NCBI GenBank assembly: GCA_025963285.1
Contig: JAOPUX010000010.1
Coordinates: forward strand, 1 to 64,000
Source: Jatrophihabitans sp.
GTDB taxonomy: Bacteria; Actinomycetota; Actinomycetes; Mycobacteriales; Jatrophihabitantaceae
Length of the DNA stretch: 64,000 bases
Reading direction: 5' to 3'
Both the position numbers and the translations under genes were made by a program. Under the pieces are notes generated by a model, which was given only the letters and a program-made list of their open reading frames with translations, ran no database searches and was not told the origin of the DNA. This document shows, one piece after another, positions 35,025-44,599 of the stretch; the stretch's first letter is position 1, and each line of letters begins with the position of its first letter.

Positions 35025-37616
35025 ATGACCCTGGCCCCGGTGCGCTCCCTGCTGCGCACCGCGCCGAGGCGAATCGCCGCCGCGATCGTGGCCGTGGCCG
35101 TGGTGGTTGCGGCGGTGCTGATCACGGTGAATGCGACATCGTCGTCGATCAGGGTCACGAACCAGTTCATCGCGGGCACGCCGGAGGGGTCGAAGGCCGT
35201 CCGCCTGGACACGAGCCTGTACCTGCCGGCGAAGACGCCCGCCCCCGCGATCCTGCTCGCCCACGGCTTCGGCGGCAGCAAGGCGTCGGTGGCCGGCCAG
35301 GCCCGCTCGCTGGCCGAGCACGGGTACGTGGTGCTCACCTACTCCGCGCGTGGTTTCGGCCACTCCGGTGGGCTCATCCACTTCGACTCGCCGCAGTACG
35401 AGGTGCACGACGCGTCGCTGCTCGTCACCTATCTGGCCGGGCTGCCACAGACCGCGGTGCGTGACGGCAAGCCCGAACTCGGCGTCGCGGGGGCCTCCTA
35501 CGGGGGCGGTCTCGCGCTGCTGCTCGCCGAGAGCGATCCGCGGATCGAGGCCGTGGCCGCCGACATCACCTGGAGCAGCCTCGTCGACTCGCTCTTCCCG
35601 AACGGTGCCGGCACCAGCCCGGGCGTCTTCAAGAAGCTCTGGACGGGCCTGCTCTTCAGCGAGGGCTTCGGTGGCAGTGCTGACGGGCGGCTCAGCGGCA
35701 CCCCGAGCTGCGGGCGCTACGCCGCCGACGTCTGCTCGGCCTATCAGGCCAGCGCGCGCACCGGGGTGCCCTCGGCTGGCCTGTTGAAGATCATGCAGGC
35801 GGCCAGTCCGTCGGCCCATCTCGCCAGGATCACCGCCCCGACGCTGCTGAGCCAGGGCGAGCAGGACTCGCTCTTCCCGCTCAGCCAGGCCGACGCCAAC
35901 GCCAAGGGCATCGCGGCTGCGGGCACCCCGGTGCGCGTGGTCTGGCGCACCGGCGGCCACGACACCGGTGACGGCACCGGCACCGCGACCACGGCCGCCC
36001 GCACGTGGTTCGGCGATGTCTTCGGCGGCCGCGTGACGGGCAGCCAGAGCTTCCAGCTGGCCGAGCAGGGCACCGTGGTCTCGGCCTCGACCGGGGACGT
36101 CGCCGAGCAGACGCTGCAGGTGCCGGCCTACCCGGGCCTGCCCGGCGGCGTCGCCGCGAGATCGGCGCCGCTGGTCGTGCTTGGCAAGCCGCAGCGCATC
36201 GGCGCGCCGGCGGGTGGCACGCCCGCCGCGATCAGCTCGATCCCCGGCCTCGGTGGCCTGCTCGGCCGGCTCTCGTCGTCCACCGCCACGGTGTCGACGG
36301 TGCCGGGACAGTCGGCTGCCTTCGTCTCGGCCAAGGTCAGCTCGTCGCTGCTGATCGCCGGCACGCCGACGGTGCGGATCACGATCACCGCGCAGCACTC
36401 CGGCTCGGCCACCCTCTTTGCCGGCCTGCGTGACGCCTCGGCCGACGGCAGCCTGACGCTGCCGCAGTCGCTGGTCTCGCCGCTGCTCGTCACCGGGCTC
36501 AAGGCAGGGGTGCCCAGGACGGTGACAGTGCGGCTGCCGGCCATCGTGCACACGGTGCCGTCCGGGCATCGCGTGGTGCTGACGGTGGCCACTACCGACT
36601 TCGCCTATCAGCTGCCGCAGGCCGCGGCGACGTACACGGTGGCGGTGGCCGGCGCGGTGAGCGTGCCGACCGTCAGCGGCAAGATCCTGCGCGCGGGCCA
36701 TCCACTCGCCTGGCTGCTCGTCGGGCTGCTCGCCTGCCTGCTCGCCGGGGTGGGGGTGGCCCTCGTGCTCCGTCGTCGCCGCCGGGTGCTGCGCTTCGAC
36801 CCCGCCCTGGCCGACGTGCCGGTACGCATCGACGGCCTGGTCAAGGAGTACGCCGGCGGCTACCGCGCGGTCGACGGGGTGAGCCTGTCGGTCGAGCGCG
36901 GGCAGGTGCTCGGGCTGCTCGGCCCCAACGGTGCCGGCAAGACGACGACGCTGCGCGTGCTCGTCGGCCTGATCCTGCCGACGAAGGGGAGCATCCACGT
37001 CTTCGGCGAGCCGATCGTGCCGGGGGCGCCGGTGCTGGCCAGGCTCGGCGCCTTCATCGAGGGGCCCGGGTTCCTGCCGCACCTGTCCGGGCGGGAGAAC
37101 CTGCGGCTCTACTGGGCTGCTACGGCCCGCCCGCTGGAGGAGGCGCACTTCGACACCGCCCTCGACATCGCCGGGCTGGGCAGCTCGGTCGACCGGCGGG
37201 TGCGCACCTACAGCCAGGGCATGCGGCAGCGCCTGGGCATCGCGCAGGCCATGCTCGGCCTGCCAGAGCTGCTGGTGCTCGACGAGCCCACCAACGGCCT
37301 CGACCCGCCGCAGATCGCCGAGATGCGCGAGGTGCTGCAGCGCTACGCCGCCACCGGACGCACGGTCGTGGTGTCGAGTCACCTGCTGGCCGAGGTTGAG
37401 CAGACCTGCACGCACGTGGCCGTCATGCACAAGGGCCGGCTGGTGGCCGCCGGATCGGTGGCCGAGATCGCCGGCGCCGGCGGCATGCAGCTGGCCGTGG
37501 CCGAGCCGGAGCGTGCCGCCTCGGTGCTGGCCGCCGCCGGCATCACCGCTCAGCTCGTTCCCGCTCGTCGCGCGCTCGAGGACGTCTTCCTCGATCTCAT
37601 CGGAGGCGACCAATGA
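35025..37616 (+). CDS. Fusion: exported-type alpha/beta hydrolase + membrane anchor + ABC ATPase
   Basis: An 863-residue single frame. It begins with a membrane segment (about residues 15-35, AAAIVAVAVVVAAVLI). An alpha/beta hydrolase domain of the peptidase S15/CocE-like type follows, with HGFGGSKA, nucleophile Ser158 in GASYGG, Asp in SQGEQDSLFP and His in GGHDTGDG, then a beta-rich domain as in S15 proteins. A second membrane segment is at about 561-583 (WLLVGLLACLLAGVGVALVL), followed by basic residues. A complete ABC ATPase follows: Walker A GPNGAGKTT at 633-641, signature YSQGMRQRLGIAQAM, Walker B LLVLDEPTNGLD. The hydrolase would face outward and the ATPase inward. It overlaps the permease gene (ATGA), so it forms a transporter. 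Substrate unknown. Confidence 0.85.
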   Translation: MTLAPVRSLLRTAPRRIAAAIVAVAVVVAAVLITVNATSSSIRVTNQFIAGTPEGSKAVRLDTSLYLPAKTPAPAILLAHGFGGSKASVAGQARSLAEHGYVVLTYSARGFGHSGGLIHFDSPQYEVHDASLLVTYLAGLPQTAVRDGKPELGVAGASYGGGLALLLAESDPRIEAVAADITWSSLVDSLFPNGAGTSPGVFKKLWTGLLFSEGFGGSADGRLSGTPSCGRYAADVCSAYQASARTGVPSAGLLKIMQAASPSAHLARITAPTLLSQGEQDSLFPLSQADANAKGIAAAGTPVRVVWRTGGHDTGDGTGTATTAARTWFGDVFGGRVTGSQSFQLAEQGTVVSASTGDVAEQTLQVPAYPGLPGGVAARSAPLVVLGKPQRIGAPAGGTPAAISSIPGLGGLLGRLSSSTATVSTVPGQSAAFVSAKVSSSLLIAGTPTVRITITAQHSGSATLFAGLRDASADGSLTLPQSLVSPLLVTGLKAGVPRTVTVRLPAIVHTVPSGHRVVLTVATTDFAYQLPQAAATYTVAVAGAVSVPTVSGKILRAGHPLAWLLVGLLACLLAGVGVALVLRRRRRVLRFDPALADVPVRIDGLVKEYAGGYRAVDGVSLSVERGQVLGLLGPNGAGKTTTLRVLVGLILPTKGSIHVFGEPIVPGAPVLARLGAFIEGPGFLPHLSGRENLRLYWAATARPLEEAHFDTALDIAGLGSSVDRRVRTYSQGMRQRLGIAQAMLGLPELLVLDEPTNGLDPPQIAEMREVLQRYAATGRTVVVSSHLLAEVEQTCTHVAVMHKGRLVAAGSVAEIAGAGGMQLAVAEPERAASVLAAAGITAQLVPARRALEDVFLDLIGGDQ

Positions 37617-38509
37617 CCGAGCCCACCGCACCCACCCGCCGCGGCGTGCACGACCGGCTGGCCGCGCTCGACCCAGGCCACCCGCCCACCTTCAACCCGC
37701 GGCGGACGATGCCGCTGCGGGTCGAGCTGGTGCGCCAGCTCAAGCGTCGGCGTACCCAGCTCGCGGCGCTCGTCCTGCTGGTGCTGCCGGTGATCATCGC
37801 GCTGGCCTTCCAGCTCGGCGGCGGGGCCGGTTCGGATGCGCCGGCGCTTGTCGGGCTGGCCACGGTCGGAGGCGCCAACTTCGCGCTCTTCACCGAGTAC
37901 GTCTCGGTCGGCTTCCTGCTCGTCGTCGTGGTCTCCCTCTTCTGCGGCGACACGGTGGCCAGCGAGGCCAACTGGTCGTCGCTGCGCTACCTGCTCGCCC
38001 AGCCGGTGCCGCGCGGCCGGCTGCTGCGGCAGAAGCTGATCGTGGCGCTGGCCCTAAGCGCGGGCGCGAACATCCTGCTGCCGCTGTGGGCGTTCCTGGT
38101 CGGCGGGGTGTTCTTCGGCTGGTCGCCCGCGCATTCGCCGATCGGGGGCACCTTCGACACCGGCGCCTCGCTGGCCCGCTTGGCGATCGTGGTCGTCTAT
38201 GTCTGCGGGCAGATGCTGGTGGTGGCCGCGCTGGCGTTCCTGCTCAGCGTCAGCGTCGACAACCCGCTCGGCGCTGTGGGCGGTGCGGTGATGCTGGTGG
38301 TGGTGTCGAACATCCTCGACCAGATCGCGGCCCTCGACCCGTATCGGCACTTCCTGCCGACGCACTGGAACTACTCATGGGTCGACACGCTGAGCACGCC
38401 GATCCGCTACGACGACATGCTCCGGGGCACCGGCACCGCGCTCGTCTACGCCGCGGTGTTCCTCGCCGTGGCGTGGCTGCGCTTCGACCGCAAGGACATC
38501 ACCAGCTAA
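37613..38509 (+). CDS. ABC-2-type transporter permease
   Basis: A 298-residue membrane protein with about six hydrophobic segments (LAALVLLVLPVIIALAFQ; GFLLVVVVSLFCGDTVASE; ANILLPLWAFLVGGVFFGW; LAIVVVYVCGQMLVVAALAFLL; AVGGAVMLVVVSNILDQIA; LVYAAVFLAVAWLRF). It has the ABC-2 motif EANWSSLRYLLAQPVPRGRLLRQKL after the second helix. Its start overlaps the fusion protein's stop, so it is the membrane partner of that ATPase domain. A soluble N-terminal tail of about 45 residues precedes the first helix. Confidence 0.88.
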   Translation: MTEPTAPTRRGVHDRLAALDPGHPPTFNPRRTMPLRVELVRQLKRRRTQLAALVLLVLPVIIALAFQLGGGAGSDAPALVGLATVGGANFALFTEYVSVGFLLVVVVSLFCGDTVASEANWSSLRYLLAQPVPRGRLLRQKLIVALALSAGANILLPLWAFLVGGVFFGWSPAHSPIGGTFDTGASLARLAIVVVYVCGQMLVVAALAFLLSVSVDNPLGAVGGAVMLVVVSNILDQIAALDPYRHFLPTHWNYSWVDTLSTPIRYDDMLRGTGTALVYAAVFLAVAWLRFDRKDITS

Positions 38510-40035
38510 CCCGAGCGCGCCCGCCGGGGGCCGAGTAGGACATAGTCGGGGGTGCGCAGCACGATCGTGCGGCCCTTTCCGATCTTGGCCCTGGACTTGG
38601 CGGTGATGGCCGCCTTCCCCGGATAGAGCAGGATCTGGTCCCCGGACCGCAGGTAGGCCACGAGGTGCTTCTGGTAGGGCACGTCCTGGCTGCGAGGCAG
38701 CGAGCCCTCGCGATCCGGCCCGTAGGAGTCGCCGGTGACGTCGACCCAGTTCGGGCAGCCGTGGTCGAGATCGCGGCTGAGGGCGTTGGCCTCGATGAGC
38801 AGGGTCGGGTAATCACTCGTGACGCAGTGCGCGCGGGCGACGGCCCGAGCCAGCTGCTTCTGCCCGGGGAGCGACTTCGCGTTCGACGTTCCCGAGACCG
38901 TGATGACGATGGTCAGCGAGAGCATCGTCGCGGTGAGCGCCCAGGGAGCCGCCGCATGCAGCCAGGCGAGGCCTCGGCGCTCCGCCCCGGAGAGCGCCAC
39001 GGCGATCGTCATCGACAGGCTCACCGCGATGTAGTCGCCGTAGTACAGGAACCACGAGGGCGCCAGGAGCAGGACGGCGATCTGGACGGCGACCAGCCCT
39101 GCGGCGAACCGGCCGGCCGGTGACGCCCGCCAGGCCGACGCGCCCACGACCAGCGCCACCACGACGAACGGGGTTACGACCAGTAGCGCGGTCGAGTGCA
39201 CCAGATGGTGACCTATCGCGTCCGGCACGGTCGTCATTGCGCTGATCCGGTCGAGATCGGCGACGTTGGCGGGCAGCCGCCCTAGCTGGTCGAGCACCAC
39301 CGAATGCCACATGGCCGACGGTGCCGCGAGGAAGAACGGCATATCGACGATCAACGCCGCCAGGGCCGCGCCCGCCAATACGTCCAGGCCGGCTTTGATG
39401 CTGCGCTGCCGCCAGGCGTGCCAGCCGACCAGGACGATCACCGGAGGGAACCACCAGATCTTCACGACCGTCGTCAGCCCGAGCACCGCACCTGCCAGGA
39501 TCGCCGCCCGCCGCCCCGCAACGCGTTGCGCGCGCAGGATCAGCAGCACGCCGCCGAGCAGTGCGAGATTGCCCAGCGGTTCGAGCTTGACCTCGTACTC
39601 GCCGGCGACCGAGCCGAACCACGCGGCATAGAACAGCCCCCCGACCACGCCGCACCAGGTCGAGAGCCCGAGCCGGCGGCAGATGACGACCACGAGGGTG
39701 GCGTTGACCGCGCCGAGCACGCAGAACCCGAGGTTCGCGATGGCGAAGGCATGCGAATCGCTCATGATCTTCGTCAGCGCCGCGAACGGTGTCAGGAAGA
39801 GCATGATCCCCGGCGGATGCAGCATGACGAAGTCGCGGTACGGGAGCCGGCCATGGATGAAGGCGTCCGCGCCGGTGAAGTAGGTGCCGCAGTCGTAGCC
39901 GCAGAGGCCCCGGATGTGCCCGTTGTCGAAGATCACGGCGACGCGGGCGACGAACGCGAGGACGAACACCACGACGGGGGCAGCGTTTCTGCGGAGCGGG
40001 CCCGGCAACCGAGAATGGTCAGCCGTCGCGGTCAC
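38506..40035 (-). CDS. GT-C fold membrane glycosyltransferase (PMT/ArnT-like)
   Basis: A membrane glycosyltransferase of about 510 residues with around ten hydrophobic segments. The first outer loop has the GT-C catalytic pattern YDCGTYFTGADAFIHGRLPYRDFVMLHPPG, resembling GT39/GT87-like enzymes that use polyprenyl-phosphate sugars. A soluble extracytoplasmic domain forms the last 110 residues (LIEANALSRDLDHGCPNWVDVTGDSYGPD...). The frame runs far upstream, but the start is GTG at 40035 or TTG at 40041. GGGAG is 6 nt before the TTG, so 40041 is a real alternative. Acceptor unknown. It converges on the permease gene with a 4-nt overlap. Confidence 0.82.
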   Translation of the reverse strand: MTATADHSRLPGPLRRNAAPVVVFVLAFVARVAVIFDNGHIRGLCGYDCGTYFTGADAFIHGRLPYRDFVMLHPPGIMLFLTPFAALTKIMSDSHAFAIANLGFCVLGAVNATLVVVICRRLGLSTWCGVVGGLFYAAWFGSVAGEYEVKLEPLGNLALLGGVLLILRAQRVAGRRAAILAGAVLGLTTVVKIWWFPPVIVLVGWHAWRQRSIKAGLDVLAGAALAALIVDMPFFLAAPSAMWHSVVLDQLGRLPANVADLDRISAMTTVPDAIGHHLVHSTALLVVTPFVVVALVVGASAWRASPAGRFAAGLVAVQIAVLLLAPSWFLYYGDYIAVSLSMTIAVALSGAERRGLAWLHAAAPWALTATMLSLTIVITVSGTSNAKSLPGQKQLARAVARAHCVTSDYPTLLIEANALSRDLDHGCPNWVDVTGDSYGPDREGSLPRSQDVPYQKHLVAYLRSGDQILLYPGKAAITAKSRAKIGKGRTIVLRTPDYVLLGPRRARSG

Positions 40036-40167
40036 GCTCAACCCGTGCTCCCAACTTGGCTCATCGCTCCATCCGAGCCCTGGTGGCTTGCGTTCGCCGG
40101 CGCGGGGCTCAAGATCGTCCAAACAGGTTAGCCCGCGGCGGGCCAGGCCTCCCGCACGCTGAGCGCC

Positions 40168-40173
40168 TAGGGT
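40168..40173 (+). promoter_or_regulatory. Leaderless -10 element for acVLRF1 gene
   Basis: TAGGGT lies 7 nt before the GTG at 40181. The remaining divergent region (40042-40167) holds a GCCCGCGGCGGGC palindrome and nothing else recognised. Confidence 0.5.
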
Positions 40174-40180
40174 GTCGGAC

Positions 40181-40789
40181 GTGCGGACGGTGCAGGTCGA
40201 CGCAGCCCGGCTGGGCAGGTGGCTGGACGGCTTCGTCGAGCGGCACGGCACGTGGCAGGTCGAGGCCGGCGCCGACACCGTGGCGCTCACCGGGGCCGAC
40301 GGGGCGCAGGCGTGGATCGAGGTGCCCTACGGCCCGCTGGCCGACCCGACGGTGCGTGGGCTGATCGAGCACGTGAGGCGCCCGCGGTGCATCGGCGTCC
40401 TGCTGGTGCGCCGGGCCGGTCACGCGGCAGGGGTCTTCGACGGCAGCACGCTCGTCCGGTCCAAGGTGGACTCGTCCTACGTCCAGGGCACCACCAAGGC
40501 CGGTGGCTGGTCGCAGCAGCGCTACGCCCGCCGCCGTGCCAACCAGGCCAGCGCGGCCTTCGCCGATGCCGCGGACGTCGCCGTGCGGGTCTTCGACGGG
40601 CAGCCGATCGAGGTGCTGGTCGTCGGCGGTGATCGTGCGGCGGTGAAGTCCGTGCTGGCCGACCCCCGGCTCGCGCACGTCGCGCAGCTCGTGGGTGGCC
40701 CGTGGCTGACGGTCAAGGACCCGAAGCTGAAGCTGCTCGAAGCGATGCCCGAACAGTTCCTGGCCGTTCGCATTGCCCTGGACCCCTGA
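40181..40789 (+). CDS. acVLRF1-type peptidyl-tRNA hydrolase (Vms1-like release factor fold)
   Basis: A 202-residue protein of the actinobacterial VLRF1 family. VLRF1/Vms1 proteins cleave peptidyl-tRNA on split ribosomes during quality control. The signature region is SSYVQGTTKAGGWSQQRYARRRANQA, where GGWSQQR supplies the catalytic Gln and the following arginines contact RNA. The C-terminal part (IEVLVVGGDRAAVKSVLADPRLAHVA) matches the eRF1-domain-like end. The GTG at 40181 is behind a leaderless -10; GTG at 40172 is an alternative. Function in actinobacteria is inferred from the family. Confidence 0.88.
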   Translation: MRTVQVDAARLGRWLDGFVERHGTWQVEAGADTVALTGADGAQAWIEVPYGPLADPTVRGLIEHVRRPRCIGVLLVRRAGHAAGVFDGSTLVRSKVDSSYVQGTTKAGGWSQQRYARRRANQASAAFADAADVAVRVFDGQPIEVLVVGGDRAAVKSVLADPRLAHVAQLVGGPWLTVKDPKLKLLEAMPEQFLAVRIALDP

Positions 40790-40819
40790 GTGTCACCCCG
40801 GTCTGGTACTCATGGGGAC

Positions 40820-42475
<1,656 letters not shown>

Positions 42476-42479
42476 GAAA

Positions 42480-43499
42480 ATGCAGCTCGGAATGGTCGGA
42501 CTCGGCCGAATGGGCGCGAACATCTTGCGCCGCGTCATGCGAGATGGGCACACCGGTGTCGCCTTCGACACCAACCCGGAGTCGATCGCCTCGCTCGAGG
42601 CCGACGGCGCCGTTGGCACCAGCACCCTCAAGGACTTCGTGGCCGCGCTGGAGAAGCCGCGCGTGGCCTGGGTGATGATCCCCGCCGGTATCACCGACAA
42701 GGTGGTCCAAGAGCTCGGTGAGCTCATGGAGGACGGCGACATCATCATCAACGGCGGTAACTCCAACTACCGCGAGGACGTCGACCGGGCCGCCGCCCTC
42801 AAGCCGAAGGGCGTGCACTACGTCGACGTCGGCACCAGCGGCGGCGTGTGGGGCCTCGAGCGCGGCTACTGCCTCATGATCGGCGGCGAGGACGAGGTCG
42901 TCAGCCACCTCGACCCGCTCTTCGCCTCGATCGCCCCCGGCGTCGGCGACATCGAGCGCACCCCGGGCCGCACCGGCGACCCGTCAGCCGAGGAGCAGGG
43001 CTATATGCACTGCGGGCCGAGCGGGGCCGGGCACTTCGTCAAGATGGTCCACAACGGCATCGAGTACGGCATGATGGCCGCCTACGCCGAGGGGCTCAAC
43101 GTGCTGGCGCACGCGAACGCCGGCTCCGGCGAGCAGGAGCACAACGCCGAGACCACCCCGCTCGAGCAGCCCGAGTACTACCAGTACGACATCGACATCG
43201 CGAAGGTCACCGAGGTGTGGCGCCGCGGTTCGGTGGTGGCCTCGTGGCTGCTGGACCTCACCGCGGGCGCCCTCAACGCGAACCCGCAGCTCACCGGCCT
43301 GGCCGGCCGGGTCTCGGACTCCGGTGAGGGCCGCTGGACGGTGAAGGCCGCCATCGACGAGGGCGTGCCGGTGCCGGTGCTCTCCGCCGCGCTCTTCGCC
43401 CGGTTCAGCAGCCGTGGCGAGGCGCTCTACGCCGACAAGCTCCTCTCCGCGATGCGGCAGGCCTTCGGTGGTCACGTGGAGCTGCCCACCGGCGAGTGA
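42480..43499 (+). CDS. gnd: 6-phosphogluconate dehydrogenase, short type, probably NAD+-dependent
   Basis: A 339-residue decarboxylating dehydrogenase giving ribulose-5-phosphate. It has the Rossmann motif [30 protein letters not shown], the catalytic [22 protein letters not shown] and [19 protein letters not shown]. At the end of the second strand it reads [10 protein letters not shown]: the acidic Asp without a following basic residue favours NAD+. AGGAGG precedes the ATG by about 10 nt, overlapping the pgi stop region. A second, long-type enzyme lies 3.4 kb downstream. Confidence 0.93.
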   Translation: MQLGMVGLGRMGANILRRVMRDGHTGVAFDTNPESIASLEADGAVGTSTLKDFVAALEKPRVAWVMIPAGITDKVVQELGELMEDGDIIINGGNSNYREDVDRAAALKPKGVHYVDVGTSGGVWGLERGYCLMIGGEDEVVSHLDPLFASIAPGVGDIERTPGRTGDPSAEEQGYMHCGPSGAGHFVKMVHNGIEYGMMAAYAEGLNVLAHANAGSGEQEHNAETTPLEQPEYYQYDIDIAKVTEVWRRGSVVASWLLDLTAGALNANPQLTGLAGRVSDSGEGRWTVKAAIDEGVPVPVLSAALFARFSSRGEALYADKLLSAMRQAFGGHVELPTGE

Positions 43500-43519
43500 G
43501 CCGATCCCACGGCCGAACA

Positions 43520-43555
43520 AAGGGGGCCGGGCCGCATCAGCGGCCTGGCCCCCTT
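43520..43555. terminator. Strong bidirectional terminator hairpin
   Basis: Arms of 16 nt (AAGGGGGCCGGGCCGC and its near-complement with one G-U pair) around loop ATCA. On the minus strand the stem is followed by TTGTTC. It ends both the pgi-gnd operon and the convergent gene. Confidence 0.85.
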
Positions 43556-43571
43556 CGCTGTCCGCCGTGCG

Positions 43572-44519
43572 TCAGTGCAGCGGGCGTGACGCCAGCCGCC
43601 GCCGCGCGTAGACGGCCAGCACGATCGCCAGGGCGGCGATGCTGATGATCGCGAGCACGGTCGGGCGGGTCGTGTGGTGCGAGGTGAGGCTGATCGTGCT
43701 CGGCTCCGCCGTCACCGGCACGGTGCTGCCACCCTGGACGCTGACGGTGCTCGCGTCGCCGGTGGTGTTCACCGTCGTCGGCAGCAGGCTGGTCAGCGCG
43801 CTGCTGCCGGGATCGGCCCCCGGGCCGGCGAAGCCGTTGACCGGGATGGTGGTGTTCGCCGAGGAGGGGAAGGTGATGCCGCCGCTACCCGCGGGCGGTG
43901 TGGTGACCGCCCCACTGGCCGTCGGCGAGCCGGTCGTGGTTGCGGTGGCCGATCCGACGGCAGAGCCGGTGCCCACCGGCGACGTGCTGGTGCCGCTGCC
44001 TGGGGTGGTCGCTATGACCGAGCCCGGCTGACTGGAGGTCGGGTGCTGCGTCGGAGTGTCGCTCGTCGGCGGGGGAGGCGGGGGGTTGGTGGACGGGTCG
44101 TCGACCACGACCGCGCCCGAGTAGGTGCGCGTGGTGTCGCCGGCCGTCCACTTGAACCCGTAGGAGCCGCCGGTCTTGAAGAGGTAGGCCCGCCCGCTCG
44201 TCCCCGCCTTGTTGCCCGGTGGGAGCTGCACCTTGGAACCGCCGCCAGGCGGGGTGAGGGTGACGGTGAAGATGAAGCCGTCCGGGCGGCGGAAGAGGAC
44301 GGTGTCACCGACGGTGATGTTGATGTTGCCGTTGCCATCGGCCGCGGAGTCGCTGCCGCTGTCGGTCAGGGTGGTGCCGATCGTGCTCGACGCACCGGCG
44401 GGGCCGCCCCCGCCGAGCAGGAACAGCACGGCAGAGGCACCGGTGAGGCACGCCAGCACGAGGGCGGCGCCGCGCGCGCGGCGTCCTGCGCGCCGGTGCG
44501 TTGTCTCGGTGGACCCCAT
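43572..44519 (-). CDS. Surface-anchored protein with cupredoxin-like domain
   Basis: A 315-residue exported protein: signal peptide (residues 1-43, with LVLACLTGASAVLFLL), a beta-sandwich of about 90 residues in cupredoxin style (NINITVGDTVLFRRPDGFIFTVTLTPP ... GSYGFKWTAGDTTRTYSGAVVV), a long Pro/Thr/Ser/Gly-rich stalk, and a C-terminal membrane helix (VLAIISIAALAIVLAVYA) followed by RRRLASRPLH. The His, Cys and Met copper ligands of true cupredoxins are absent: the position usually His in HTVT reads FTVT. It is therefore probably structural, not redox-active. Function unknown. Confidence 0.7.
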   Translation of the reverse strand: MGSTETTHRRAGRRARGAALVLACLTGASAVLFLLGGGGPAGASSTIGTTLTDSGSDSAADGNGNINITVGDTVLFRRPDGFIFTVTLTPPGGGSKVQLPPGNKAGTSGRAYLFKTGGSYGFKWTAGDTTRTYSGAVVVDDPSTNPPPPPPTSDTPTQHPTSSQPGSVIATTPGSGTSTSPVGTGSAVGSATATTTGSPTASGAVTTPPAGSGGITFPSSANTTIPVNGFAGPGADPGSSALTSLLPTTVNTTGDASTVSVQGGSTVPVTAEPSTISLTSHHTTRPTVLAIISIAALAIVLAVYARRRLASRPLH

Positions 44520-44599
44520 GTCCGTGCCTCCCTCGTCAGCCGGTGAATCCTACCGGCGATCAGGGTTGAACCGGACATCAGAGACGTCCGCGAGCCGGC

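Noticed and set aside
34635..37631. A 998-codon minus-strand frame opposite purE and the hydrolase-ABC fusion
   Set aside because: It has no recognisable domain, its composition is of shadow type, and the opposite strand carries clear conserved enzymes throughout.
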